Source: Amycolatopsis pithecellobii
GTDB taxonomy: Bacteria; Actinomycetota; Actinomycetes; Mycobacteriales; Pseudonocardiaceae
Assembly: GCF_009707865.1 (NCBI RefSeq)
Contig: NZ_WMBA01000039.1
Location: forward strand, 1 to 64,000
DNA length: 64,000 nucleotides
Reading direction: 5' to 3'
Shown: in pieces, positions 1-8,862 of the stretch
How positions within the stretch are numbered: position 1 is the stretch's first letter
Layout: each line of letters begins with the position of its first letter
Translations under genes and position numbers: made by a program
Notes under the pieces: generated by a model
The model's input: only the letters and a program-made list of their open reading frames with translations
Database searches by the model: none
What the model was told of the DNA's origin: nothing

Positions 1-192
1 GTCACGGACCGGCGGGATGACCGTGGTGTGGTCGTCGACCGGCGCAGAGGCCGGGACCGGGTGCGGGCGGGGCTGTGACTTGGGCCCGTAGCGCAGTGGG
101 GTCGGGGGTCCCACGCGATTCGGACGCCGAGGTGCCTGCGGTCGTTCAGGGAGGCGAGGAGCGGGATCGTCGTCCCGGCTGTGACGCCCCAT
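1..192 (-). CDS. N-terminus of an unidentified protein (partial)
   Basis: An ATG on the minus strand opens a frame that stays open for 64 codons to the window edge. The visible residues begin MGRHSRDDD and are rich in Pro and Arg, with no membrane segment or motif yet. This resembles the basic, disordered N-terminal tails of many actinobacterial membrane or secreted proteins, but I cannot assign a family. Codon use (G/C in third positions) fits a real gene. Upstream is an AT-richer stretch with a TAGGGT hexamer that could be its -10 element. Confidence 0.5.
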   Translation of the reverse strand, partial: MGRHSRDDDPAPRLPERPQAPRRPNRVGPPTPLRYGPKSQPRPHPVPASAPVDDHTTVIPPVRD

Positions 193-324
193 CGAGTACA
201 CCTTTCAACTCTATGTGCATGGTCGGCAAAACGCGTTCACCCTAACAGGGGTACAGCGTTAGGAAAATGTGATACGGCAAGGAAAAAAGTAAAACTTAAG
301 GTCACCAGGCGCGTCATCCACTAT
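193..324. promoter_or_regulatory. AT-rich intergenic region with inverted repeats
   Basis: This stretch is clearly more AT-rich than its surroundings. It contains an inverted repeat CCTAAC (241-246) / GTTAGG (258-263). At its right edge is a perfect 11-bp inverted repeat, ACTATTTACTT (320-330) / AAGTAAATAGT (340-350), with a 9-nt loop. That hairpin overlaps the TAA stop (325-327) of the downstream-reading minus-strand gene, so it may act as its terminator, although no clear T-run follows. The left half probably holds the promoter of the partial gene at 1-192. Confidence 0.45.
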
Positions 325-1200
325 TTACTTGCCGAGGTTAAGTAAATAGTTGCAGTGTGCTAACAGCCGGTCGCGCAGCGACGCGGCCCGGTTCGCGAAA
401 TCGGCCTGGCGGCGAACGTACTCGGCGCGTCCCGGCGGCGTTTCGATGCACACCGGCCGGTAGCCGAACGCGGAAAGGTCGTACGGGCTCGCGCACATGT
501 CGAGCTCCCGGATCTCGACGGCGAGCGCGAAGCAGTCCGCGACCAGCTCCGCGGGGATGAACGGGTCGAGCTTGTAGGAAGCCTTGTACAGATCCATATT
601 CGCGTGCAGACACCCGGGTTGCTCGTACTCCGGCTGGGTTTCGCGGGTCGGCTGCAGCGTGTTGCGCGGTCGGGCGGGCTCGGTGAAGAACCGGAACGCG
701 TCGTAGTGGCCGCACCGGATGTCGAGCGACTCGACGACCGCGTCGGTGCCGGCGCCGCCCAGTCGCAGCGGCAACTGGTCGTGCCGCACCTCGCCGGCGC
801 CCGCGCGGTACACCATGGCCCACTCGTGCAGCCCGAAGCAGTTCAGCCGTGGCGCGCGGCTAGCCGTTTTTTCCAGCAGGGTAAGGAAAACTCTGGCCGT
901 CCGTGCCTTCTTCGCGGTGAACGTGGCCGGGTCCAGCATGACCCCGCCGCCCGCCTCGACGTAACCCGGACGCGCGAGGAAGCGGCGTGCCTCGTCACCA
1001 CCGAGCACGACGCCCGGCCCCGCCTGCCAGCGTTCGAGCTGCGAGGGACGGAAAGTGTAGTACTGGAAAAGAAAATCCAGCACGGGATTCTTCTCGCCGC
1101 GCGAGCGCCGCTGGGCGTGCGGCAGGGTCCAGGCCCGCACCCGCCGCTCGTGCGCGCGTTCCCGCGCGACCCATTCTTTCTGCCCCAGCACGACTCCCAT
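325..1200 (-). CDS. Conserved actinobacterial protein, annotated elsewhere as 3-methyladenine DNA glycosylase-like
   Basis: A 291-residue soluble protein with no signal peptide or membrane segment. From memory, close homologues across Actinobacteria are labelled 3-methyladenine DNA glycosylase, and the N-terminal pattern (KEWVARERAHERRV, then FLFQYYTFRP) fits that group. I see no helix-hairpin-helix or other classical glycosylase motif, so the enzymatic name is weakly grounded. The gene starts 6 nt after the stop of the CNNM-family gene at 1207-2250 and is probably the last gene of that minus-strand operon. Its stop codon lies inside an AT-rich hairpin. Confidence 0.6.
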   Translation of the reverse strand: MGVVLGQKEWVARERAHERRVRAWTLPHAQRRSRGEKNPVLDFLFQYYTFRPSQLERWQAGPGVVLGGDEARRFLARPGYVEAGGGVMLDPATFTAKKARTARVFLTLLEKTASRAPRLNCFGLHEWAMVYRAGAGEVRHDQLPLRLGGAGTDAVVESLDIRCGHYDAFRFFTEPARPRNTLQPTRETQPEYEQPGCLHANMDLYKASYKLDPFIPAELVADCFALAVEIRELDMCASPYDLSAFGYRPVCIETPPGRAEYVRRQADFANRAASLRDRLLAHCNYLLNLGK

Positions 1201-1206
1201 GATGAC

Positions 1207-2250
1207 TCAAGCGGCGACGTGCGTGCCGTCGCGGACCCGGCCCACGTATTCCTCGACGAGATCCTCCAGCGCGACCACCCCGACCGCGCGACCGTGTTCG
1301 TCGAGCGCGCGAGCCAGATGGGTGCCGTCCTTGCGCATCGCCGACAACGCCTTGTCGACCCGCGCGCCCACCGGCAGATCGGTCAGGGCACGGATCTTGC
1401 TCGCCGGGATCGCAGTCCGCGGCAGATCGCCGATCTGATCCAGCACGTCCTTCACATGCAGGTAGCCGGTGAGGTTCCCGTCGGCCGAGCACAACGGGTA
1501 CCGGGAGAACCCTGTCGCCGAGACCGCCTCCTCGACGTCGCCGACGGTCGGTTCGGGGGAGAGCACCGTCAGTTTGTCGAGTGGTACCAGCACATCCGCG
1601 ACGCTCTTGGCGACCGAGGACAATGTCTGGCTCAGTCGCTCGTGCTCCGACTGCTCCAGGAGCCCCTCGCGGCGGGATTCGCTGAGCAGCTCGGCCAGTT
1701 CCGCCGACGTGTAGGCCGTCTCCAATTCGTCCTTCGGCTCGACCTTCACCACGCGCAGCAGCGAGTTGGCGAAGAAGTTGAGCAGCCAGATGAACGGGCG
1801 CGCGAGCTTGACCCACGCGACGTGCACCGGCACGAGCCAGAGCGCGAGCCGTTCCGGGTCGGCGATGGCGAGGTTCTTCGGCACCATCTCGCCGACCAGC
1901 ACATGCATGATCGTGATGAACGCCAGCGCGATCGCGAACGAGATCGGGTGCAGCAGGACCTCGGGAATGTGCAGTACAGCGAAGAAACCGCCGAGCCGGT
2001 GCGCCACCGCGGGCTCGCCCAGCCGGCCCAGCAGCAGCGAGCAGATGGTGATCCCCAGCTGGGCCCCGGCCAGCATGAGCGACACCCGCCTGCTGGCGTT
2101 GATCACGATCCGCGCCCGCGTCTTTCCCTGTTCCAGCAACGCTTCCAGCCGGTCGCGGCGTGACGAGATCAGGGTGAACTCCGCGCCGACGAAGAACGCG
2201 TTGGCCAGCAGCAGGACCACCACGAGGACAATGGCGAGCCAGTCGTTCAT
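1207..2250 (-). CDS. CNNM/CorC-family membrane protein (DUF21 plus CBS), shorter paralogue
   Basis: A 347-residue integral membrane protein. Residues 1 to about 190 form a DUF21/CNNM domain with several hydrophobic helices; the start MNDWLAIVLVVVLLLANAFF is typical. A CBS pair follows at roughly 200-335, ending in ALEDLVEEYVG. The C-terminal CorC_HlyC domain of its neighbour is missing. CNNM proteins are linked to Mg2+/divalent-cation efflux; older names are hemolysin C or CorC. The ATG start overlaps the stop of the upstream paralogue (ATGA), so the two are translationally coupled. The pair resembles Rv1841c/Rv1842c of M. tuberculosis and may work as a heteromeric complex; that last point is inference. 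Confidence 0.85.
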   Translation of the reverse strand: MNDWLAIVLVVVLLLANAFFVGAEFTLISSRRDRLEALLEQGKTRARIVINASRRVSLMLAGAQLGITICSLLLGRLGEPAVAHRLGGFFAVLHIPEVLLHPISFAIALAFITIMHVLVGEMVPKNLAIADPERLALWLVPVHVAWVKLARPFIWLLNFFANSLLRVVKVEPKDELETAYTSAELAELLSESRREGLLEQSEHERLSQTLSSVAKSVADVLVPLDKLTVLSPEPTVGDVEEAVSATGFSRYPLCSADGNLTGYLHVKDVLDQIGDLPRTAIPASKIRALTDLPVGARVDKALSAMRKDGTHLARALDEHGRAVGVVALEDLVEEYVGRVRDGTHVAA

Positions 2251-3584
2251 CGCACGACCTCCGCCGGTGCGGGCTGCTCGAGCCGGCGCACGCTCAGTTC
2301 CGCGATGCGGTGCCGGTCCATCATCATGACGGTCAGCCGCCAGCCGTCGACCTCGGTGCCGTCACCGGGATCCGGGATCTTGCCGAGCCGTTCCAGCACC
2401 AGCCCCGCGATCGTCTCGTAGTCGCCCTCGGGCATGCGGAAGCCGGTCAGCTCACGCACCTCGTCGGGCCGCAGCTGCCCGGACACCACCCAGGTGTCGG
2501 TGTCCAGCCGCCGCGACGGGGGCGCCTCGCCCTCGTCGTGCTCGTCCCGGACGTCGCCGATGATCTCCTCGACAACGTCTTCCAGCGTCACCAGTCCCGC
2601 CGTGCCGCCGTATTCGTCGACGACCATCGCGACCTGGAACCGGGAGTCCCGCAACCGCGACAGCAACGCGTCACCGGGCAGCGACTCCGGCACCGTCGGC
2701 ATCGGCCGCATCACCGATCCGAGCGGCACGTTCGCGCGTTCGGCCGCCGGCACCGCGAACGCCTGCTTGACGTGCACCGCGCCCTGCACGTCATCGAGAT
2801 CCTCGCGGTAGACCGGGAAACGGGAGAAGCCGGTGCGGCGGGCGAGCGCGATGAGATCGGTGATCGTCTCGTCCACGGTCAGCGACTCGATCTGCACCCG
2901 CGGGGTCATGAGCTCGTCGGCCGTGCGACCGCCGAAGCGCAAGGACTTGTCCAGCAGTTCCGCGGTCGAGGTATCGAGTTTGCCGCTTTCGGCGCTGGTG
3001 CGCACGATCGACCCGAGCTCCTGCGGGGACCGCGCCGAGCGCAGCTCCTCCTGCGGTTCGACGCCGAACTTGCGCACCACCCAGTTCGCGCTGTTGTTCA
3101 TCAGCGCGACGAGCCACCGGAACAGCGCCGAGAACCGCGAGTGGTAGCCCATGACCGCGCGCGCGGTCTGCAGCGGCCGCGCGACCGCGAGGTTCTTCGG
3201 CACCATTTCGCCCAGCAGCATCGACAGCGCGGTGGCCAGCAGCAGGGCGATGACCAGCGACGCGGCGTCCGCGACGGATTCGGACACCCCCATCGCCGTG
3301 AGCAGCGGGCGCACCAGGGTGCCGATCAGCGGCTCGGCGAGATACCCGGTGATCAGCGTCGTCAGGGTGATCGCGATCTGCGCGCCGGAGAGCTGGTAGG
3401 ACAGCTGCGCGTGGGCCTTGCGAACGGTTTTGGACCGCCGGTCGCCGCGACGGCGTACATCGGCTTCGACGGTGCTGCGGTCCAGCGCGGTCAGCGAGAA
3501 CTCAGCGGCGACGGCGAGCCCGGTGCCGACGGTGAGCAGCACGAACAACAGGACGCCGAGGACCGCGAGCAGGGCATTCATCAC
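2247..3584 (-). CDS. CNNM/CorC-family membrane protein (DUF21, CBS pair, CorC_HlyC domain)
   Basis: A 445-residue membrane protein with the full family layout. An N-terminal DUF21 transmembrane domain (about 1-200) has an acidic/Asn-rich motif, GEMVPKNLAVA. A CBS pair follows at about 210-335, with VAMVVDEYGGTAGLVTLEDV. A CorC_HlyC domain sits at about 345-430. The predicted role is Mg2+/Co2+ efflux or a regulator of it in the cytoplasmic membrane. The start is GTG followed directly by ATG, and either could be used. It is the first gene of a three-gene minus-strand operon and overlaps the next gene by 4 nt. Confidence 0.88.
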   Translation of the reverse strand: MMNALLAVLGVLLFVLLTVGTGLAVAAEFSLTALDRSTVEADVRRRGDRRSKTVRKAHAQLSYQLSGAQIAITLTTLITGYLAEPLIGTLVRPLLTAMGVSESVADAASLVIALLLATALSMLLGEMVPKNLAVARPLQTARAVMGYHSRFSALFRWLVALMNNSANWVVRKFGVEPQEELRSARSPQELGSIVRTSAESGKLDTSTAELLDKSLRFGGRTADELMTPRVQIESLTVDETITDLIALARRTGFSRFPVYREDLDDVQGAVHVKQAFAVPAAERANVPLGSVMRPMPTVPESLPGDALLSRLRDSRFQVAMVVDEYGGTAGLVTLEDVVEEIIGDVRDEHDEGEAPPSRRLDTDTWVVSGQLRPDEVRELTGFRMPEGDYETIAGLVLERLGKIPDPGDGTEVDGWRLTVMMMDRHRIAELSVRRLEQPAPAEVVR

Positions 3585-3784
3585 CGTGCCCCCGCCGGTC
3601 GCGAAACAGGATGATGGCTGGGTTCGCCGGGTTCGTCACCCGGCTCAGTACTGTCACCAGGTGACTGCGCGTCGCGCACGGGTAAAGGTCACTCCTCGGC
3701 AAAGAAGGCTGCGGTGGCGTCCATAGTACCGGCCCGAAGCGATGACCAGCGGTTGCCGTTTCGCGGCCCCCGCCGGAGCCAGGC

Positions 3785-4378
3785 TCAGCGTTCCAGCGAA
3801 GCCCGCACTCGGTGGCGCCGCACGCTTTCCTCGACCAGATCAAGCACCGGGCCGAGATCGTCGGCGGGCAGCCCCATCGCCAGGTGCGACACGAGCCCTT
3901 CGAGCACCAGTTCCAGGAATGACGTGAGCACATCCACGTCGACGTCGTCACGCAGATTCCCGGCCTCGCGCTGGCGCAGCAGGCGCTGACGGGTTGCGAC
4001 GGTCAGCTGCTGCGAGCGCTCCGCCCAGCGGGCCCGGAACTCGGGATCGGTGCGCAGCCGCCGCGACACCTCCAGCCGGGTGCCCAGCCAGTCGGCGGGT
4101 TGCTCACTGCCGCCGGCCAGCAGTTCCCGCATCACCTGGACGAGACCCTGCGCCGCCACGACGTCGGCCATCCGCGCCGCGTCCTCCTCCGCGAGGGCGA
4201 GGAACAAAGACTCCTTGTCCCGGAAATGGTGGAAGATGGCGCCGCGGGACAGGCCCGTCGCTTCCTCCAGGCGGCGGACCGTGGCACCCTCGTATCCGTA
4301 GCGGGCGAAGCAGACGCGTGAGCCGTCGAGGATCTGGCGACGCCGCGCGTCCAGATGATCCTGACTGACTCGGGGCAT
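3785..4378 (-). CDS. TetR-family transcriptional regulator
   Basis: A 197-residue TetR/AcrR-type repressor. The N-terminal helix-turn-helix is clear: RRQILDGSRVCFARYGY, then TVRRLEEATGLSRGAIFHHF, ending in the typical FxHFxxKxxLF signature (HHFRDKESLFLAL). The C-terminal ligand-binding half is not diagnostic of an inducer. A 12-bp palindrome GTACGTACGTAC lies about 40 bp upstream of its start and is the likely operator for autoregulation. The same region is upstream of the divergent egtA, so control of the ergothioneine genes is possible but not shown. Confidence 0.88.
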   Translation of the reverse strand: MPRVSQDHLDARRRQILDGSRVCFARYGYEGATVRRLEEATGLSRGAIFHHFRDKESLFLALAEEDAARMADVVAAQGLVQVMRELLAGGSEQPADWLGTRLEVSRRLRTDPEFRARWAERSQQLTVATRQRLLRQREAGNLRDDVDVDVLTSFLELVLEGLVSHLAMGLPADDLGPVLDLVEESVRRHRVRASLER

Positions 4379-4417
4379 TCCCCGATCTTGTCACCCCGAG
4401 TAGTCCTTACGCAATCC

Positions 4418-4429
4418 GTACGTACGTAC
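4418..4429. promoter_or_regulatory. Palindromic operator candidate between tetR and egtA
   Basis: A perfect 12-bp palindrome, GTACGTACGTAC, sits in the 137-bp divergent region between the TetR gene (start 4378) and egtA (start 4516). TetR regulators commonly bind palindromes of this size next to their own gene. Which of the two genes is controlled cannot be told from sequence. Confidence 0.6.
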
Positions 4430-4515
4430 TGCGTGCGCGGCTGGGCACTGAAATTGTCGTACCACGCATATAGCATCCGATGGCAAGTGTTCCCACCGAA
4501 CGAAACAGGTGTGAC

Positions 4516-5769
4516 ATGACAGCGGTTCCCCAGGTCGCGGGTGGAACCGGGGGTGCGAACCGAGTGGCCGCCAAGGTCATCTCGGACCGTGCCGCCGGTG
4601 AAGCGTACGTGGCGTCGGTCTGCTTCAAACACGGTCCACCACGGTTGCTGGGCGTGGAGCTGGAATACACCGTGCACTACGCCGACGACCCACGAAGACC
4701 CCTGCGCGCCGAAGATCTGGCCCGTGCGCTCGGTCCGCACACCCCGCGCACCCTCGCCCCCGACAGTCCCGCACAACCTCTTCCCGCCGGTTCCCCGCTC
4801 ACTCTCGAGCCTGGGGGCCAGGTGGAGATTTCCGCGCTGCCACAGGAATCCCTGGCCGCGCTCGAGCGTGCCGTATCCGCCGATCTGCCTTATCTGACCG
4901 AACTGCTTGCCCGGGCGGGGTTCGTTCTCGGCGAAACGGGCATTGATCCCCATCGCACGCCGGCCCGGTTGCTGAACACGGAGCGTTACGCCGCCATGGA
5001 GCGGCGCTTCGCGCGACTGCGTACCGGCGGGCTCACCATGATGTGCAGCACCGCCGGGTTGCAGATCTGTGTGGACAGCGGCGAAAGCGAGGACCTGCCC
5101 CGTAGATGGGCGGCGGTACACGCGCTCGGCCCGCCGTTGCTGGCCACGTTCGCCAACTCACGGCACCACGCGGGACGGGACACCGGCTTCGCGTCGGCAC
5201 GCTGGCTCGCCGCGGCCGGCGCCGAGCACGCACGCACCTTCCCGTCGTTCCCGCTGGCCGACCCGCCCGCGGGCTGGGCCAGCCGGGTCATGGACACCCC
5301 GCTCATGGTGCTGCGCCGGGACGGTGAGCCGTGGGACGCGCCGGACGGGCTCACCTTCGCGGACTGGGTGGCGCGCCGGGGCGCCGCCGAGGCGCTGGTT
5401 CCGCCGACGGAGGCGGATCTGGACTATCACCTCACCACGCTGTTCACGCCGGTGCGGGCGCCCGGCTACCTCGAGGTGCGTTATCTCGACGCGCAGCCGA
5501 AGGCCCGGTGGCTGCATCCGGTGGCGCTGCTGACCGCGCTGCTGTCCAGTCCGTCCATTGTGGACGAAGTGCTGGCGGTGTGCGAGCCGGTGGCCGGCGC
5601 GTGGGACTGTGCCGCCCGTGCCGGGCTGGCCGACGAGCGGATCGCCGCGGTGGCAAGGAAAGTCGCGGATCTCGGCTGCGCGGCGCTGCCTGCCACGGGT
5701 CTGCCGGAGAACACGATCAACGAGATCGGTGACGGCGTGCAACGGCTGGTGCACGCCGGGAGGGAATGA
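4516..5769 (+). CDS. egtA: EgtA, glutamate-cysteine ligase of ergothioneine synthesis
   Basis: A 417-residue protein of the actinobacterial glutamate-cysteine ligase family. It joins glutamate and cysteine to give gamma-glutamylcysteine, the sulfur donor used by EgtB. The early LGVELEYTVHY carries the catalytic-site Glu cluster of the family. I chose the ATG at 4516 (MTAVPQ) because the protein proper begins there; an upstream in-frame ATG at 4480 would add 12 residues. It is the first gene of a tightly packed operon, its stop overlapping the egtB start as ATGA. The substrate role follows from family and context (egtBCD directly downstream). Confidence 0.9.
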   Translation: MTAVPQVAGGTGGANRVAAKVISDRAAGEAYVASVCFKHGPPRLLGVELEYTVHYADDPRRPLRAEDLARALGPHTPRTLAPDSPAQPLPAGSPLTLEPGGQVEISALPQESLAALERAVSADLPYLTELLARAGFVLGETGIDPHRTPARLLNTERYAAMERRFARLRTGGLTMMCSTAGLQICVDSGESEDLPRRWAAVHALGPPLLATFANSRHHAGRDTGFASARWLAAAGAEHARTFPSFPLADPPAGWASRVMDTPLMVLRRDGEPWDAPDGLTFADWVARRGAAEALVPPTEADLDYHLTTLFTPVRAPGYLEVRYLDAQPKARWLHPVALLTALLSSPSIVDEVLAVCEPVAGAWDCAARAGLADERIAAVARKVADLGCAALPATGLPENTINEIGDGVQRLVHAGRE

Positions 5770-7121
5770 TCGACATGACGGAGTTTCTGACCGAAGCCCC
5801 GAGTATGTTCCGGGGGAAGACCGCCGACGAGCTGCGCGAGCACGCGGCGCAGGCGCTGACCGGCGCGCGGAGCCGCAGCACGGCGCTGACCGACGCGGTC
5901 GACGACGAGGACCTGGTGCGCCAGCACTCGAAGCTCATGTCGCCGCTGGTGTGGGATCTCGCCCATATCGGCAGCCAGGAGGAGCTGTGGCTGGTGCGCG
6001 ACGTGGGTGGCCGCGAGCCGTTGCGGCCCGATATCGACGACTTGTACGACGCGTTCCAGCACCCGCGGGCGGACCGGCCGTCGCTGCCGTTGCTCGGCCC
6101 GGCCGAGGCCCGGCACTACGTCGGCGAGGTGCGGGCCAAGGCGTTCGACGTGCTGGAACGGGCGCCGATGGAAGGCCGCCGGCTGATCGAGTCGGCGTTC
6201 GCGTTCGGCATGATCACCCAGCACGAGCAGCAGCACGACGAGACGATGCTGGCCACCCACCAGCTACGCCAAGGCGAGCCGGTGCTGCACGCGCCGGCGG
6301 CGCCGGGTGCCCGCAGCGGACCGCTGCCGCCCGAGGTGCTCGTGCCGGGCGGGCCGTTTCTGATGGGCACCAGCGTCGAGCCGTGGGCGCTGGACAACGA
6401 ACGCCCGGCACACGAGGTCGGCGTCGACGCGTTCTTCATCGACACCACCCCGGTGACCAATGGTGAGTACGTCGAATTCCTCGAATCCGGTGGCTACCGG
6501 CAGCGGCAGTGGTGGAGCGAGGCGGGCTGGGAGTACCGCTCGGCGCACGACATCACCGCACCCCGGTTCTGGCGGCGGGAGGCCGGCGGCTGGTGGCGCG
6601 CCCGGTTCGGGGTCGACGAGCCCGTGCCCGCCGAGCAGCCGGTGGTGCACGTGTCGTTCTACGAAGCCGAGGCGTACGCGGCCTGGGCCGGCAAGCGGCT
6701 GCCGACCGAGCGGGAATGGGAGAAGGCCGCCCGCTTCGACCCGGCGACGGGGCAGTCGCGGCGCTTCCCGTGGGGCAACGAGGCACCCACGCCGGAGCAC
6801 GCGAACCTCGGGCAGCGGCACCTGAGCCCGGCCGCAGCGGGGGCGTACCCGGCCGGTGCGTCACCGCTGGGTGTGCACCAGCTGATCGGTGACGTGTGGG
6901 AGTGGACAAGCACGGACTTCCACGGGTACCCGGGCTTCGCCGCGTTCCCGTACCGCGAGTACTCCGAGGTGTTCTTCGGGCCGGACTACAAGATCCTGCG
7001 GGGTGGCTCGTTCGGCACCGACGCGGCCGCGATCCGTGGCACGTTCCGCAACTGGGACTACCCGATCCGGCGGCAGATCTTCGCCGGTTTCCGGTGCGCC
7101 AGGGACGCCGCCGGTGTGTAG
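5766..7121 (+). CDS. egtB: EgtB, hercynine oxygenase (sulfoxide synthase)
   Basis: A 451-residue non-heme iron enzyme that oxidatively couples hercynine to gamma-glutamylcysteine. The N-terminal DinB-like domain carries the iron-binding His pattern, seen as LAHIGSQEEL and QHEQQHDETML. The C-terminal part (about 200-445) is a formylglycine-generating-enzyme fold, with typical GGPFLMG, RLPTEREWEKAAR and GDVWEWTSTDF motifs. The ATG at 5766 overlaps the egtA stop; a second in-frame ATG at 5775 is an alternative with a better-spaced GGAGGG. Its last 8 bases overlap the GTG of egtC. Confidence 0.95.
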   Translation: MIDMTEFLTEAPSMFRGKTADELREHAAQALTGARSRSTALTDAVDDEDLVRQHSKLMSPLVWDLAHIGSQEELWLVRDVGGREPLRPDIDDLYDAFQHPRADRPSLPLLGPAEARHYVGEVRAKAFDVLERAPMEGRRLIESAFAFGMITQHEQQHDETMLATHQLRQGEPVLHAPAAPGARSGPLPPEVLVPGGPFLMGTSVEPWALDNERPAHEVGVDAFFIDTTPVTNGEYVEFLESGGYRQRQWWSEAGWEYRSAHDITAPRFWRREAGGWWRARFGVDEPVPAEQPVVHVSFYEAEAYAAWAGKRLPTEREWEKAARFDPATGQSRRFPWGNEAPTPEHANLGQRHLSPAAAGAYPAGASPLGVHQLIGDVWEWTSTDFHGYPGFAAFPYREYSEVFFGPDYKILRGGSFGTDAAAIRGTFRNWDYPIRRQIFAGFRCARDAAGV

Positions 7122-7872
7122 GCATCTGGCGTACCTGGGGCCACCGGAGTCCCCGGCGGGGCTGGTGTTCGGCGCGCCGCATTCGCTGCGGCACCAGTCC
7201 TACGCGCCCGCGGACATGCGCGGCGGCGGCACGGTGAACGCCGACGGGTTCGGGATCGCCTGGTACACCGGCGAAACCCCGGTGCGGTACCGCCGCGCTA
7301 GTCCTATTTGGACGGACCACGACGCGCCCGTGCTCACCGAATCGGTGCGCACCGGGGCATTCGTCGCGGCCGTGCGCAACGGCACGCCGGGCATGCCGGT
7401 GTCGGAAGCGTCCGTCGCCCCGTTCGTCGACGGGCGATGGTCGTTCAGTCACAACGGGATGGTGACGGGCTGGCCCGGCTCGCTCGCCGCGCTCGCCGGC
7501 AAGCTGCCCGTCACCGACCTGCTGACCCTCGAAGCGCCCACGGACTCCGCCGTGCTGTGGGCGCTGCTGGCCGAACGGCTGCGCGCCGGGGAAGACCCGG
7601 TGCGGGCCACGGCCGAGCTGACTGCCAAGGTGGAAGCGGCCGCACCGGGTTCGCGGCTCAACTTCCTGCTGACCGACGGGACGATCCTGGTCGCCACGGC
7701 CTGGACCCATTCGCTGTCGGTCCGCGAAAGCGGCGGGGCCGTCGTGGTCGCGTCCGAACCGACCGGCACGGAGCCGGGCTGGGTGCCGGTGCCCGACGGT
7801 CATGCCGTCGTCGCCAGGGCCGGCTCCACCGAAATCATTCCTCTCGACGCTGATCGGAGTGCCCTCACATGA
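7114..7872 (+). CDS. egtC: EgtC, gamma-glutamyl-hercynylcysteine sulfoxide hydrolase
   Basis: A 252-residue class II glutamine amidotransferase-like hydrolase that removes the glutamate from the EgtB product. The start is fixed by the catalytic Cys: GTG at 7114 is followed at once by TGT, giving M-C-R-H-L-A-Y-L-G, where Cys2 must become the N-terminal nucleophile. NADGFGIAWY and FSHNGMVTG are typical Ntn-hydrolase active-site motifs. The start lies inside the end of egtB, so translation is coupled. It ends overlapping the egtD start by 4 nt. Confidence 0.94.
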   Translation: MCRHLAYLGPPESPAGLVFGAPHSLRHQSYAPADMRGGGTVNADGFGIAWYTGETPVRYRRASPIWTDHDAPVLTESVRTGAFVAAVRNGTPGMPVSEASVAPFVDGRWSFSHNGMVTGWPGSLAALAGKLPVTDLLTLEAPTDSAVLWALLAERLRAGEDPVRATAELTAKVEAAAPGSRLNFLLTDGTILVATAWTHSLSVRESGGAVVVASEPTGTEPGWVPVPDGHAVVARAGSTEIIPLDADRSALT

Positions 7873-8858
7873 CCGAGCCCGAGCTCGACGTGCACCGCGA
7901 ACCCGCCGACACCGCCGCGGCCCTGCGCGAGGACGTCCGGTACGGCTTCTCGGCCGCACAGAAATGGTTGCCGGCCAAGTGGTTCTACGACGCTCGCGGC
8001 AGCGAGCTGTTCGAGCAGATCACCAAACTGCCCGAGTACTACCCGACCCGCGCGGAGCGGGAGATCCTGGCGCGGGAGGCGGACGAGATCGCCAGGGTGA
8101 CCGGCGCACCGACGCTGGTCGAACTCGGTTCGGGCTCCAGCGAGAAGACGCGGCTGCTGCTCGACGGGCTGCGGTCGAGCGGCACGCTGAAAACCTTTGT
8201 GCCGCTGGACGTGTCGGCGTCGGCACTCGAGGAGGCCGTCACGGCGATCCGCGCCGACTATCCCGGGCTGGACGTCCGCGGGGTCGTCGGCGACTTCACC
8301 GAGCATCTCGGCCTGCTGCCTGGCGGGCCGCCGCGGCTGGTGGTGTTCCTCGGCGGCACGATCGGCAACTTCCTGCCCGCCGAGCGGAGCAAGTTCCTGC
8401 GTTCGGTCCGGGACGTGCTGACCGAGGGGGAGTGGTTGCTGCTCGGCACGGACCTGGTGAAGGACCCGGACACCCTGATGCGTGCCTACGACGACGCGGC
8501 GGGCGTGACGGCGCAGTTCGACCTGAACATGTTGCGGGTGGTCAACGAGCTGCTGGGGGCGGACTTCGACCTGAGCCGGTTCACGCACGAGTCGTACTGG
8601 GACGCCGACAACGAGTGGATCGAGATGCGGCTGCGGGCGCGCGAGGAGATGACCGTGCGCATTCCCGGCGCGGACCTGACGGTGCGTTTCGCCGACGGCG
8701 AGTACATCCGCACCGAGATCTCCGCGAAGTTCCGCGCCGCCGGGATCGCGGCCGAGCTGGCCGAGAGCGGGTTCGCCGTGCAGCGCTGGTGGACCGACGA
8801 ACAGAACCGGTTCGGGGTGTCCCTGGCCAGGGCGACCGAGGACGAAGTGATCGAATAG
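7869..8858 (+). CDS. egtD: EgtD, L-histidine N-alpha-methyltransferase
   Basis: A 329-residue SAM-dependent enzyme that trimethylates histidine to hercynine, the first committed step of ergothioneine synthesis. The family motif for SAM binding, LVELGSGSSEKTRLLL, lies at about 90-105 and VVFLGGTIGNFLP at about 155-170; KWFYDARGSELFEQITKLPE near the N-terminus is diagnostic. The ATG overlaps the egtC stop. Together with egtABC this gives four of the five classical mycobacterial genes; egtE (the C-S lyase) is not downstream here. Confidence 0.96.
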   Translation: MTEPELDVHREPADTAAALREDVRYGFSAAQKWLPAKWFYDARGSELFEQITKLPEYYPTRAEREILAREADEIARVTGAPTLVELGSGSSEKTRLLLDGLRSSGTLKTFVPLDVSASALEEAVTAIRADYPGLDVRGVVGDFTEHLGLLPGGPPRLVVFLGGTIGNFLPAERSKFLRSVRDVLTEGEWLLLGTDLVKDPDTLMRAYDDAAGVTAQFDLNMLRVVNELLGADFDLSRFTHESYWDADNEWIEMRLRAREEMTVRIPGADLTVRFADGEYIRTEISAKFRAAGIAAELAESGFAVQRWWTDEQNRFGVSLARATEDEVIE

Positions 8859-8862
8859 GCAG

